Shown here: positions 11,087 through 21,663 of the stretch, piece after piece
Position numbering within the stretch: the stretch's first letter is position 1
Layout: each line of letters begins with the position of its first letter
Source: Dermanyssus gallinae
Taxonomy: Eukaryota; Arthropoda; Arachnida; Mesostigmata; Dermanyssidae
Reading direction: 5' to 3'
Assembly: GCA_003439945.1 (NCBI GenBank)
Contig: QVRM01005430.1
Coordinates: forward strand, 183,072 to 247,071
DNA length: 64,000 nucleotides
The notes under the pieces: generated by a model
Seen by the model: only the letters and a program-made list of their open reading frames with translations
What the model was told of the DNA's origin: nothing
Databases searched by the model: none
Position numbers and translations under genes: made by a program

Positions 11087-12461
11087 CTCTATTTAAGAAA
11101 ATTTCGATTTTTTTTATTTCGGACTGTATAAAAGCTGTAAAAGTCGTGCCGAAATTTACGTATTGCTGCGAGGTCTGGCGACCATATGCTAGTGAACATG
11201 TAGTTAAGTAATTGAGCTGTTCAATCAACATTTTTGTGTCGCGTGGCTTCGTAAGACTCCTTGTCTGTCCCGTCTTCTCGCCAACGCGTACATCCTTCAT
11301 GAAGTGCAAGATCGGAGGTCTATCTATGTCTTTCAGCGTCCGAACGGGGAACACAACAAGGAAACTTCGGGACGTGGATAGCAGCTGGGCAGACAGGCTA
11401 ATAGGCCCTGATAGGAGCGAACATCGGGGAAGCTATCGAGAGAAGCTTTCGGAAGAAAGAATATAGAGGAAACCCTATGCTTCTATGTCAGGGTTAACCA
11501 GGCTAGGTGTCCCTTAATTTTCGATGCTTGCCAAGCTGACCTGCATAAGCAAATGTTTACGGTCCCTAAACCCAGCAAAACACATGCCAGCCGACTCCTC
11601 TCCTCAGCTGATCGCCTCGTGGAAACTACGCTGGTTTCGTTATGCCAGCATCGACGACCAACTGAAGCAACATAATGTGGTAGCGCCCCATTTGGCGGGA
11701 AAACGTGTTAACGAGGTCATTGTAGACAACTACACAACGTTGGCGAAACGCACTATTACTACCGATACAACTGTGTGACACGACGGCGGACCAAAAGCCA
11801 CCGCAACTAGCCGAGAAAATATTAGAAACGTGCCAGCCCGGTTGAAAAGGAATCTGAAGCAAAACGCTGCAAATATTGCCCGTGACTAACAAACCTCAAA
11901 CAACAGCAGTTATGCGGATCATGAGGAATCATATCGAGGTAACTAACGGCTTACAGGGTACAACAAGTTCATAATCTGACGGTTCGTTGCAAAAAAGCTA
12001 TCGTCCCTCTTTGGCCAAACAAACTCACGCCGGACTGGCACCAATGAAGACACAGTATTTGTGAAGTGATTTCAATCAAGACGCGGTCATTCGCCCACGT
12101 GGGGTGCGGCGGGGGGCGGGGGGACACCTACGCGCTTGAACCCGGTGTCATGCATTCAGAGACATACGGACGGAATAAATGCTAGTTTTAGTGTGCTAGC
12201 AAATATCAAGCCACACGACGAAGACTGCGCTTTCAATGAAGAAAGTGGCGACGGCGACTAATACAAGCTATCTGCTTACTCGCTTCGACGTGTCTGCGTG
12301 TCACCCACCCACCTGCAGACGATGGTAGCGAGGTTCGGACATTTGCGCCAATAGTGACCGGTCAGGTCACAGCGTGAACACTTTCCGGCGCGCTCGACCT
12401 GGAGTCGATCGAAGCAGCGTTCCTGTGGATGGGTGGCTGCCCCACAATAGTCGCACGGCAT
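2252..12461 (-). CDS. RBCK1: HOIL-1/RBCK1-like RBR E3 ubiquitin ligase with CCHC knuckles and duplicated RING
   Basis: This is a seven-exon model: 12461-12313, 10481-9605, 7258-6756, 4633-4464, 3924-3783, 3495-3120, 2479-2252. The phases agree throughout and the sum is 2,445 nt (814 aa plus TAA). Domains seen: CCHC knuckles at residues 3-16, 28-41 and 49-62; a Ser/Asn-rich linker to about 330; RING-a 485-533 (CPRC...NC..H..CRDC...C...C); RING-b 589-636 (CPVC...NC..H..CKDC...C...C); IBR 672-714; RING2 from 750 with the expected catalytic Cys763 in a G-C-D context. The tail ends [18 protein letters not shown], which closely matches the HOIL-1 C-terminus. Known for the family: HOIL-1 is an RBR ligase that receives ubiquitin from E2 on the RING2 cysteine and works with HOIP in linear ubiquitin assembly in the cytosol. 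Odd points: human HOIL-1 is about 510 aa with UBL and NZF domains, and neither is seen here. The translation start is a guess, because the first exon is open upstream and may begin at an acceptor (12495) behind further exons. Confidence 0.85.
3120..3495 (-). CDS. RBCK1: RBR gene exon 6: second half of RING-b and IBR
   Basis: The acceptor is GTCCTGCAG, first base 3495. It completes C-K-D-C and the last RING pair, then a helical linker ([13 protein letters not shown]) like HOIL-1, then the IBR with C-R-T-P-D-C, C-P-V-C, C-T-R-C, H and C. It ends CTTGAG|GTATTC at 3120 in phase 0. Confidence 0.92.
3783..3924 (-). CDS. RBCK1: RBR gene exon 5: first half of RING-b
   Basis: The acceptor is TTCTTTCTAG, first base 3924; the junction codon is Asp. 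It encodes F-E-C-P-V-C and N-C-G-E-H-Q-I-C and ends TGCAA|GTACGT at 3783 in phase 2. This is the same RING position and phase as the exon 3/4 junction. Confidence 0.88.
4211..4276. repeat. (AT)n microsatellite
   Basis: A nearly pure TA dinucleotide run in the intron between RBR exons 4 and 5. A shorter run lies at about 4131-4148. Confidence 0.95.
4464..4633 (-). CDS. RBCK1: RBR gene exon 4: second half of RING-a
   Basis: The acceptor is GTTCACAG, first base 4633. The junction codon is Arg, giving C-R-D-C as in HOIL-1 (C-R-E-C). It continues with the last zinc pair (T-C-P...D-C) and a helix-like charged segment ([12 protein letters not shown]). It ends GGTG|GTGAGT at 4464 in phase 1. Confidence 0.85.
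5063..5223 (-). mobile_element. SINE2 copy (tRNA-derived), incomplete, in RBR intron
   Basis: This matches the copies at 13797, 49414 and 56458. The minus strand shows a box-B-like GGTTCGAGACC (with one mismatch) followed by the conserved body with CCGGAGTGGATT and the GTACACGGGCAAT end. The tRNA head is cut off at an (AT)n run (5224-5257). Another (AT)n run (5029-5060) adjoins the 3' end. Confidence 0.7.
5767..6620 (+). pseudogene. Tc1/mariner-superfamily transposase remnant A
   Basis: Plus-strand frames include a helix-turn-helix-like part ([16 protein letters not shown] near 6050-6105) and a C-terminal catalytic part ([14 protein letters not shown] near 6500-6545). The latter matches the W-P-P-x-S-P-D-L-N-P motif of this superfamily. 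Stops and frameshifts break the frame. It lies in the intron between RBR exons 3 and 4, in opposite orientation to the gene, and its right side runs into a long (AT)n run. Confidence 0.65.
6632..6735. repeat. (AT)n microsatellite
   Basis: About 100 bases of TA repeat, ending some 20 bases before the donor of RBR exon 3. Such closeness to a splice site could affect splicing if the run varies in length. Confidence 0.95.
6756..7258 (-). CDS. RBCK1: RBR gene exon 3: linker and first half of RING-a
   Basis: The acceptor is GGTTTGCAG, first base 7258, phase 0. It encodes a Ser/Ala-rich stretch, then an acidic and aromatic segment, then F-K-C-P-R-C and N-C-M-V-H-K-T-C. It ends TGTCG|GTAAGT at 6756 in phase 2, directly after the fifth zinc ligand of the RING. 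Confidence 0.85.
7440..8150 (+). pseudogene. mariner (DD34D type) transposase remnant B
   Basis: Conserved pieces appear in order across three frames: a GRP-containing N-terminal segment near 7530, [13 protein letters not shown] near 7805-7850 with the first catalytic Asp at 7832, [20 protein letters not shown] near 7972-8033 with the second Asp at 7981, and a block matching the mariner YHLFRS region near 8085-8100. In that last block the residue aligned to the third catalytic Asp is Ile. In-frame stops occur. It lies in RBR intron 2, antisense to the gene. Confidence 0.85.
8271..8420. repeat. (AT)n microsatellite, about 150 bases
   Basis: A long TA run with a few C interruptions (TATACATATA, TATCTATA). 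It directly follows the mariner B remnant. Confidence 0.95.
8420..9390. other. RBR intron 2 sequence, no gene
   Basis: I see nothing coding here. A two-copy tandem repeat of about 35 bases lies at about 8929-8983 (TAGCAGCCTGC and TAGCAGGCTGC, each followed by ACGGCATGTGATG with minor changes). Confidence 0.5.
9393..9455 (-). mobile_element. SINE1 fragment (tRNA-like head only)
   Basis: This is the reverse complement of the first ~60 bases of the SINE1 copy at 23697 (CGAGCCCGGTGGCGTGGTG followed by the CGCGACCGAAGA block). The rest is absent. It is followed by a (TAC)n run. Confidence 0.65.
9605..10481 (-). CDS. RBCK1: RBR gene exon 2: third CCHC knuckle and low-complexity linker
   Basis: The acceptor ATCTCAACAG precedes first base 10481. 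Joined to exon 1 it gives Ser-Phe-Cys-Lys and completes a C-x2-C-x4-H-x4-C knuckle. Beyond it lie a Gln/His-rich stretch, an Ala-rich stretch and long Asn/Ser runs encoded by AAC/AGC repeats. The exon ends ATG|GTAAGTGA at 9605 in phase 0. An in-frame ATG at 10424-10426 could serve as an internal or alternative start, but it would discard the knuckles. Confidence 0.75.
10676..10724. repeat. (AT)n microsatellite
   Basis: A TA run in the intron between RBR exons 1 and 2, preceded by shorter interrupted TA runs from 10616. Confidence 0.9.
10919..10941 (-). other. C-rich tract (G-rich on minus strand)
   Basis: Two C runs of seven and six separated by a T (plus strand) give two long G runs on the minus strand. 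This is short of a full four-run quadruplex. Confidence 0.4.
10984..11083. repeat. (TAA)n microsatellite, about 100 bases
   Basis: A pure ATA/TAA trinucleotide array in RBR intron 1. A similar array is at 28829-28934. Confidence 0.95.
11085..11520 (+). pseudogene. possible LINE reverse transcriptase C-terminal fragment
   Basis: The plus frame after the (TAA)n run reads [16 protein letters not shown] near 11156-11205. This resembles the Y-x-x-x-V-W-x-P-Y motif after the thumb region of many LINE reverse transcriptases. A stop follows at once and the downstream 84-codon frame is not clearly related. Weak: one motif only. Confidence 0.35.
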
Positions 12462-12495
12462 CGCTAATCGCTCAAATCGCCCCCTCGATCGAGGC
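12313..12495 (-). CDS. RBCK1: RBR gene exon 1 (as modelled): two CCHC knuckles plus half a third
   Basis: The frame contains C-x2-C-x4-H-x4-C twice and ends on the first Cys of a third knuckle, at donor CTGCAG|GTGGGT (last exon base 12313, phase 2). I used ATG 12461 as start. A candidate acceptor CCGTCAG lies just upstream (first exon base 12495), so earlier exons are possible. The frame stays open to about 12638 through an (AGT)n-type repeat. Confidence 0.7.
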
Positions 12496-12524
12496 CTGAC
12501 GGTGGTGACTGGAGCGTCTAATAG

Positions 12525-12800
12525 TAGTCGTCGTCGTAGTAGTAGTAGTAGTAGTAGTAGTACTACGATCTCGACCACGAAATCCCTCGTTCCCTTCGGC
12601 ACACTTGAAGTCAATCTAGTACCGTTGTTACGCAACACTAGTAAACACCACCATCATCACCACCACCAGCACCTCGGCGACGGCGACGTCCCGAACAGGT
12701 TCCGCCCAATCCGCGCGCCAGTATTAGCTCTGTGCCATAAAAGCCCGCAAAAGACACCGAGCAACAAGAACAACAGCAACAACAACAAAAACAACAGCAA
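12525..12800. repeat. trinucleotide repeat cluster (AGT, CAC, AAC)
   Basis: Adjacent short arrays of AGT (12535-12562), CAC/CAT (12650-12672) and AAC/AAA (12768-12800), just upstream of the first modelled RBR exon. Frames through these encode homopolymers and I do not treat them as genes. Confidence 0.7.
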
Positions 12801-12892
12801 AAGCTTAGAATTAAACAACAATAGCTTGTTAGCAGCCATGTGCTAGGTCTGGCAGGTAGCTTGATACATCGTACACAACAAACGCACATACA

Positions 12893-13046
12893 GAGGTATA
12901 TGAATAAATATATTCTCATCTCATATCTGAATAAATGTACTTTTATCTCATATCTGAATAAATGTACTTTTATCTCATATCTGAATAAATGTACTTTTAT
13001 CTCATATCTGAATAAATATACTCTCATCTCATATCTGAACAAATAT
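12893..13046. repeat. 27-bp minisatellite, about five units
   Basis: The unit GAATAAATGTACTTTTATCT plus CATATCT repeats about five times with few changes (GTACTTTTA in the middle copies, ATATTCTCA or ATACTCTCA at the ends). It is 27 bases, a multiple of three, so it reads through as a repeated peptide in either direction, but nothing indicates coding. Confidence 0.85.
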
Positions 13047-13189
13047 ATACGTTATTATTACCTAACTTTTTGGTATGTCGTTACAGATACATTACATTTC
13101 ACGTGTTCATTAAGTCTTGGAAACGGCATTCGTTTTCGTCAATTTAGAACATATAGAGAACACGTTTCGTATATGCATGTCCGAAATAT

Positions 13190-13445
13190 ATCACCGACGC
13201 AACATCCAAAAAGCTGGCGCTGGCCGACATGTCTCATGATGATATTCGGTGCAAAGAAATCTGCAAAATGTACAGCGACACTCATTGCAAGGGTTATGGA
13301 ACCGATCCCGGTGGCACAGTTTAAGGTGGAACCCATGGACGGAGAAGCGGGTGAGAAGAAGGCGCTGCTCAAAGAGCGATTCTCTTCGCACCATGCACTG
13401 TCCAAGATTGCCAGCGTTCTGTAGAATGTTTCTGGCACTTCTCTC
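13190..13445 (+). mobile_element. dispersed repeat shared with 28160-28420 (retroelement segment)
   Basis: The plus strand here and the minus strand at 28160-28420 are clearly related over about 240 bases. Both read MIFGA-K-AK--ATLI-RVMEP--VAQF-EPMDG-AGE in one frame. At 28 kb the sequence continues into a reverse transcriptase-like C-terminal region, so this copy is probably an orphan segment of that element. Which frame was originally coding is unclear. Confidence 0.6.
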
Positions 13446-13796
13446 ATCTTGGGCTCAAAACATCTACGGAATTTCGCAGTGAAACCGCGTGTGCGGAAGT
13501 TGAAAGCGCTTTGCCAGATCCTTGATGGACGGTGCCATTCTCGATTGAAAATGAGTCAGCCTGTTCTGTGAGTTTCTAGGCAAGCCCAAACTTCTCTTGA
13601 GGAACATTGCCATGATCGCGTCACCACCGGTAGGTCACTGAGAAAGGCTGAAATTAGGAGCGGGCTGAGATTATCGTCCTGGAGACAGCCGGGTCTTTGC
13701 CGAAAAACTTCTTCAAACTTCAAACTTAATAGGGGGGTTGGATGGTAATGCACCATCTCTTTTTATTGAGACATCTGTGCTCCCCGTTTGTTTTTT

Positions 13797-13948
13797 CGAT
13801 CATGGTAAATTTTTAATCCACTCCGGCATTCACCTTAAGAAAATTAAATTGGAAACTATGAAAACCAATTTAGGAGTGGCCGGTCTAGGTGTCGAACCCA
13901 GGCCTCCCGAATGCAAGGCTTCTGCCACTAAGCCATCTTGCTCGGAAG
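13797..13948 (-). mobile_element. SINE2 copy
   Basis: The minus strand has box A (TGGCTTAGTGGCAGAAGCC), a box-B region with one substitution, and the body with CCGGAGTGGATT. Compared with the 56458 copy it lacks the 3' end and has an inserted AAGAAAATT near 13838. Confidence 0.8.
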
Positions 13949-14413
13949 GGCCAGTGTTCCTGAATGTCCTCACCTAAATCGGCACGCCAGAAGACTTGAT
14001 AATATCTTGTAGATGCAGCTTTTAGTGAACACCGCGACTTTTGTTGGCGATTTTTCACCATACACGTGGTTCCGTTCTCTAACTCGCTTTATTTCGACGG
14101 GTCATAAGAAATCATAGACTTGTCTACGCTCCTTAAGCTCCCTCCTCTTTTATATCAAGGCATTTTTATACTACCCGACCTCCGTTCTCCCATCCGAGAA
14201 ATCCGATTTCGTCGACACAAAATTACATGACCTAATGAAGCGAGTCATCTCAGCCTAGAATAATTCATGTTTCATGTTCCCATGTTTTAGGACCTTCTTT
14301 GTCACCATAATGCTGGCATGACTACTTCTCGTAATCCCACTATAATAAAACTGGTCACCCAATGGAGGGCCATATGGCCTTACAAAAACACTTGAGTTAT
14401 TGTTGATATATAT

Positions 14414-15066
14414 ACAGGATGATTCAAGAATATGTGAAATGCAATATATGGCATTGTAAAGTTCGTTAAGCAAATCTTTTTTTTTTTCATGGAATATGGT
14501 CCCTGGGAAGTCTTGTTTCGAAGTGAGAGTGAAATTACTACAATTTGTGACACTATTGTGTAGGAGCGCAAAATGTGCAATTGCGAGACAACCAGTCCTC
14601 CTATGCAGACTCTAACGCACAGCGTCGTGTTCGTGAGGAAATTTTCTTTCGAAGGACATATAAAAACAAAAAGAAAGTTATTTTATTACACATTTCTTTG
14701 ACTCAAATCTCTCTCAAATCTCTAAAAACCATTACCCTACGACCACTCACAGCGCTCACTAATAAAATAGCTTGATTTTTCGAATTCTGTTATTAACGAC
14801 CATGTGTGTGCCTTATATGTTTTTCGGAAGAAGCAGAATTTTTCTCGCAAACACGAAGGTGAGCTTATTTTCTGTATAGGAGGACTGGTTGTCTCGCAAT
14901 TGCACATTTTGCTTCTATGTTGGCAAAAACACTAGTGTCACAAAATGTAATAAATTCACTCTCACTCCGAAACAACACTTCTCAGAGACCATATTTCATT
15001 GGAAAAATGATTTGCATTAACGAGCTTTACAATCCCATATATCGCCTATCACATATTCCCTGATAC

Positions 15067-15072
<6 letters not shown>
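14414..15072. mobile_element. foldback/MITE-like element with long terminal inverted repeats
   Basis: The left arm (14414 to about 14608, perhaps 14665) is the imperfect reverse complement of the right arm (about 14871, perhaps 14810, to 15072). Matching blocks include AATATGTGA, TGTAAAG.TCGTTAA, GAGTGAGAGTGAA/GTGAGAGTGAA, TTTGTGACACTA and the near-identical AATTGCGAGACAACCAGTCC. About 260 bases of centre hold no transposase. The outer ends begin ACAGG/AGGGTGTATCAGG, and the right end abuts an (AT)n run. A non-autonomous DNA element is the simplest reading. Confidence 0.75.

Positions 15073-15146
<74 letters not shown>
15072..15146. repeat. (AT)n microsatellite
   Basis: A TA run with two AT-order interruptions, abutting the right end of the foldback element. 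Confidence 0.95.
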
Positions 15147-16035
15147 AGCGTCGCTCAACACAGTGAATTCGCACTGTGTTCTTAGCGCAAATAGGAGCGT
15201 ACCGGAGGTTAGATAACTGGTTACTTTTGTATACGCATAATAATAATAATAATAATTAATTTTAATTTAAACGAATACGACAAACACAGATGTAATCGAA
15301 GTGAATATGTCTTGCAATCCATGAAGAGTTCTCCCTTTCTCTCTCTTTCTTGCTTGATGCCAAAAGCGGCAAACAACCAAACATACGTTTAATGTATTGT
15401 AACTAAATCTAGACTTATCGTGCGTGCCCTGCGTGCTTGGAGCTGCCGTGTACTCTATCCTCAATGCACCGACGGCCGGACATGTTGAAATATCTGGGGT
15501 TTCCCAACAGTCCTTGATTTCGGTGGGTCGTTGGTTGCGATTTGCTGCTATGTGCTAATGCTACTCGACTTTCGACTATTTGAACCTACCCTGGTGAACG
15601 TACGCCGTCAAATTAAAAAGGCATCCAAAATGACGTCGATTAAAAGTCGGCCTTGTTGCTTGAGCATTCCACCGACACTTTCGGAGTAACACATAGCTCT
15701 AGATAATACATACACACATATATAGACACACGCACACACACACAGGGTCGCATGCAGCGATTCTTATCAAAACACAACCTATGAGATAGCAACGGCTAAT
15801 CTAACTAACTGAGTCATCCGTACGAACAACGGTCGAGTTGTTGAAATAGTTAACGTAGTCATAACAACCGTCAGCTTTACCATCATCATCGTCATCATCA
15901 TCACCACCACCACCAGCACCATCGTCAGCAGCAGCAGCAGCAGCAGCAGCAACAGCGTTCTCAGGAAGATGGATGCTAAACAAAGCCAACGGACCTAAGA
16001 GTGAACTAGTAAATACGAGGATCTTTTCTTCTCCG

Positions 16036-16085
16036 GGTGGGTGGGGGGGGGGGGGGGGCGGCGTAGTGTGCAGGGGGGTGGTGAG
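16036..16085 (+). other. G-rich tract, candidate G-quadruplex
   Basis: The plus strand has a run of about 17 G after GGGTGGGT, then GGCGGC, then GGGGGG, GGTGG and GGTGGG within 50 bases. This gives at least four runs of three or more G with short loops. Confidence 0.6.
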
Positions 16086-17389
16086 GTGGGCTCACAACCC
16101 ACACCAAAAAACCCCGATTTATCCCTATCCTCTCCTCAGCCAGGCTGCCTCGGCTTATGACTTCTCGGCGTTACTTCGAAAACCGTTTTTACTTCGACAT
16201 TCGGCGCTACTGAGAGTAAGAAAAAAGCCTAGAGTGAGAAAAAAGCCTGAATGACGACACTAGGCCACGCCGGACGACCTCGACCTTGCTAGGACTACCA
16301 GCCCTTCAGATTTTCTGTGAACGATTGTTCGCTTCGCAGTCCTGTCGTTGCGATTAGAGCCGCGCTGCCTGGGCGAGCGACGAGCAGTTTTCGAACTCGC
16401 TCTTCTTAACAACAGCGCATTTTTTCTTAACGCACTCAGCAACATTTGATGTTGTTGTTGTTTGCACACGATATGTTTCCTATACACTTTGACGTACGTT
16501 GTTATTGTTGTTGTTACTGTTGCTGCGAGAGCATGCTTCTGGTGTTGCTACGGCAGTGCTGGAGGCGACCGTTAATGCAGCTGCGATTGCTGAGACCACC
16601 TGCGTTGCGAGGAGATGTGTGGAGGTGGTTGTTGTTGTTGCTGTTGTCAGCGCTACTGTTATAGTAAGTAGTTATTCATTCGACAGTTACTAATTGCAGA
16701 GTAGAGCTTGACTGATTGTCTTTGAAAAGCGAAGCCTACTAGACTCGAGTGTGTGCAGAGCAACAAGCGATGAACCAACAGCATATCCTGAATCCCTGGA
16801 TCTGGATCTCACTGGACGGCTAGTCGCCTAGCCTATCTGTGTGGCTTTCTGGTCACCAATCGCCCGCCGGCGGATAAATTCTCAATAATTCCCGCCCATC
16901 CCGCAGCAGCAGCATCAACAAGCAGCAAGATTACAGGGATCCGTAAGAGCATTAGCAACCGCAGTAACAGCAAAAGTAACAACAACAAAAACCGTGACGG
17001 CAGAGCTTCGACATCGTTGGATGATGGGCAGCGTCGCTTTCGACTGCTCAACGAGCACCGCCAAAACATCGGCGTGACTCATCGATATGCCCCATGCTCT
17101 TCCGTATGGCATCGACCGATCGACTCAAGCATCACATCACTCGCACGCTCGATTCGTCAAACACGTCCACACCACAATCACAATCACCACCAACACCACA
17201 CATGTCCCCTCACCTCAACAGTAACAATCGCACTATCGCATCCAACTCCTCAAGAATCATCACAATTGGACAACTTAAAAAGAAGCATTCGAATAAAAAT
17301 CATAATGATAATAATAATAACATTGGAAACCTATTTGGTTTAAGGAGCTCTACAATTCCTATTACGGATCTTCAAACTGTCCTGCAACA

Positions 17390-17499
<110 letters not shown>

Positions 17500-18322
17500 T
17501 AATCATATGCATAATCACAATCATAGAAGGTTAATAAACATATTAGGTTTGAGCAGGGGCTTATTATCAATATGTAGATGCATCACCACAATACATGATG
17601 TATACATATTGATAGTACAATAGTACAAACTAACACGTAACGATCCTAACAACAACAACAACGACTGAGCCAGGGATCTCCGATCACCGAAGAAGGCGAA
17701 AAGATCACACCCGAGAGAGACAGAGAGATACGCTCTACCTACCACCCAGGAAGCAAGCCGACCAGCCAGAGGATGGTGTGCATAAACTCCGTTAAGGCGA
17801 TCACCTTTCATTTCAGAGACAGCTGGTTTGAATTGGCCACCAAAGTCAAAAGCGCGCGACAATCAACCAGCATAAACTTCGGATAGTCATTGAACCTCAC
17901 TCCTACAGACGAGAGAGGCTTACATGATTACATGGCGTGTCCGGTCCGAAGCTTAGGAACGAACTTTGCCGCGAGGTCAGTCGAAAACAGATGTTAAAAC
18001 AAACCTCGTACTGCCGCAGACACAGACAGATAGATGAAAGAACCTCTAGTGGTCCTGCTTCTGCTAATAGAAAAAACACCTTGCTTGTTCAAGTGTGTAA
18101 ATTGATCGTCGTTGGGCCATAGCCAGTGAGCTATTCACATAACATCTACCACGTTCGTTCGCCACATCGACCACGGCCCTCAATCAGCAAAGGCAACGTG
18201 ATATACCAATACGACGCGGTAGGTCGGCACCGACCACTGAACACGCGCGCTAATAATGCCGCACGCAATAGTGTACCGTGTATCATATGTGTACGTTTTG
18301 AATGTATCACATATATATATAT

Positions 18323-18384
<62 letters not shown>

Positions 18385-19550
18385 TCAATGTCTTTTTTTT
18401 TCAAACGTGTCTTTTCAACGGAACTGCATTTTACTCAAGTTCTCGCTAAACTCAAATAGTTTCAAAAAAGATGACTCAAACTATGAGGCAACGAGAAAAT
18501 CACAATCGACAAAGCCCAAGCAACGATTTGTACCAGCTCTTGTCACAAAAGGTTAGCACAATTGATATACAGCACTTACTGCGTTTGTTACAGCGCCGAA
18601 CACTTAATGAGGCAACACGCTCACAAATATATGCATACGAAGTAGTTTACTCATACAGCATCTTCATATTACACAACAACTACAGATAAAAAACATGGTA
18701 GATAAATAGAGCTATTCAATCTAACTGAGTGATCCTCTATACAAAGCAAAACAATCTCAATTCAGAATAGACCTAAATCATAGGCCTGATTTAGACTGTT
18801 AAATCAAAAGCCATTATTTTACTTCGCGAGCAAAAAGGTACATTACCTCATGCAACCTCTATAAAATTATATATATATATAGTTATTGGTGATGTCTATA
18901 ATTAGAAATAGCGTAAAACGTGCGGTCATTCTCAACCAACCACCTGTTGAAGAATAGAACGTAGGGGTCGGTCTCTCTATCTACCGATCATACGGGATGA
19001 TAGAATAACAAGAACTATATTGATGACGGGTGCGACAACATCAACAACAACATTGACAACAAGAATAACAACAGCAACATCGACAACAGCAATAACAACA
19101 ACATCGACAAACGAATAAAAAAAACATGATATTAGCAGAAACCACTCGTGCCACACGAAGGCTGACTGATTTCCCTAGGTTTGACCTATGAACTAACTGA
19201 CAGGGTTGATTGATTGACGACTGAAAGAGACCGGAACTTTACCCCACTGGCGGCGGTTGACTTACCATAGACAGACAGACAGATATAATAGATATACAGC
19301 TCGGACGCGCGGGCAGGAGGACGATGAACGAACGAGACGGGCTGCTTCGTCAGCTAACGATAATGTAATGTGCTTGGTTCACACACGTCGCACTCTGAAG
19401 GTGCCTCCAAGTTGACAGGCTACCACGCGAATAGGGTATTTGTGGAGAGAAGCGGGCGGAACGGGATGGTGGTGGAGGGGGTGGAGGGAGCGGACGGGGC
19501 AATGGAGAGAGGCGATCTAGCCAGGTAGAGAGAAAAAAGGGTAGTTCAAA

Positions 19551-19589
<39 letters not shown>

Positions 19590-20552
19590 TGGAACAGGTT
19601 CATCCAATGGCATCGGTAGCGACAATGACGACGACGACAACGACGACGATGATGGGATCTAGAACACGAGATAGAGAGAGACACGCCAACGAGGAGAAGG
19701 AAAGTTAACTATTACGGTGACAAAACAAATCGAGAAGACAACAAAATCGATGGTACCGGCGGTGGCACTTTATACAAAAAACGGCAGCAGCAACAGCAAC
19801 AGTATTAGCAGTAGAGCAAACGCATTACTAACAACAACAATAGTTGAATGTTGTGTCTATGATGTTGTTGAAGCTGTTGATAGCAATCGCGCTGTTATGG
19901 TGGGTCGGCTGTCACCGCGTTTGTTGCTGTTGTTGTGTTGTTGTCGCGACTGTTGTTGTTGATGTTGCTGTTGTTGTTGCTATTGTTGTAGCTGCTGCAT
20001 GTTTGTTTGCTCGCATACAACTCAGACACATCTATTTTTTCCAATAACTGTTATTGTTGTTGCTCTGGTTGTTGTTGTTGTTGTTGTTGTGGCCGCCACC
20101 ACCGTTTTTGTTGTTGTTGTTGTTGTTGTTGTGATTGTTGCTGTCGTTGTTATTCCTGTTTCTATGTGCTGTTGCCCTCGCCAATGTTGCTGGTGCCGTG
20201 CTGTCACTACTGTAACGGTACGAGTAGCACGAACACAACCGCAATCACTCATCATTACTAGCAATGCAGCAGTTTTTTTCGTTTTTTATTTTAAATTGCA
20301 TATGTGTTACTAGCATTTCGATCAGTACTACGTTTTTGAGGAACTTTCGTTTTCTTTCGCGGCTAACCAACAAGAAGCCGCTACGGATGGCTAGTTCACC
20401 TACTACTAGAATGGTTACATCTTTGGCTGTAACTAATACGATTTGTACACGTTCTCTAACAAGAACGATGTCTCCACGACGACGACAATGTCCGGAACTT
20501 AGAGATGGCTAATTAACCACCAGAGTCCGTCCGGTCTCCGCTATACTCGCTT

Positions 20553-20664
<112 letters not shown>

Positions 20665-21632
20665 ACCACATGCAAGCTCTCCTCTGCTCGTTAATCTGTC
20701 TATCCATACGCCGAACAGACAGACAGATGGACAGATGCGTTCGTTCTTCTTTGCTGCTACAGCTTCTCCTCTCTCTTCTCTTTAGCTCGAGACCATCTTG
20801 GAGTTGTTGCCTTCCGATTGCTGTAGTAGCTAGCTGGTGGCGACTATGCAGATCCGCTAGCCATGATGGCCACGACTCGATGGCATCAATTATATTAATA
20901 CTAACTACGACTTCTTCTACTACTACAATTAAAAACGCTTTTTTAAGGAGGTTGTTTAAACTACTACTACCACTACTACCACTACTGTTGTTGTTGTTGC
21001 TGTCGTTGCTGTCGTTGTAATTACTGAAAACTGTTTCTGTTACCGCAAATGCTGGTTGTCGCTACTGTCGCGGGTACCGCCGGTATCGCTGCAGGCGATA
21101 GACACAAAAACGTGTATACTCCCACACACACATACAATACAGAAAAATCCAGAGAACGAGGGGGGCGAACACAGAGAGACAGGCAGTGGGAGAGATACGA
21201 GACACGCATAAACAACGCTCGCACACATTTACTGAAACACACACACACTCGGTAAGCAAGTGTGCGAGATCGCGCGCGCGCGAGAGACACAGAAAGAGAG
21301 CGCGCGAGACAAAGAAAGAGGGAATCAGTCAGCCAATCGGCGAGCGGCGAAACAGCACACAAACTGATTGACACAGACGTCATCTAACACACGCAAAGAA
21401 AAGCAGACCAAAACTCGGTCCAAGCCGACCGACCCAGCTACAGCACTAGCTAAACAGCAGCCGTAGTGGTTCGGTCGGACGCTGACCGAACGATATAATG
21501 ATGCTGCTGCTCCTGTTGTTGCTTGTACAGCCGGAATAAAGAGAATGCCCTACCTCAATAGCAATGGAAAGGCGGCATCAGAAGCCGTCATTGACACCGA
21601 CACCATCGGCACGGCACCACCGACGGCATCAA

Positions 21633-21663
<31 letters not shown>

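Noticed and set aside
12276..12638. First exon starting at 12638 (MLRNN...)
   Set aside because: That start would place a Leu/Val run from an AGT array before the knuckles. A splice acceptor at 12495 or the ATG at 12461 is more plausible.
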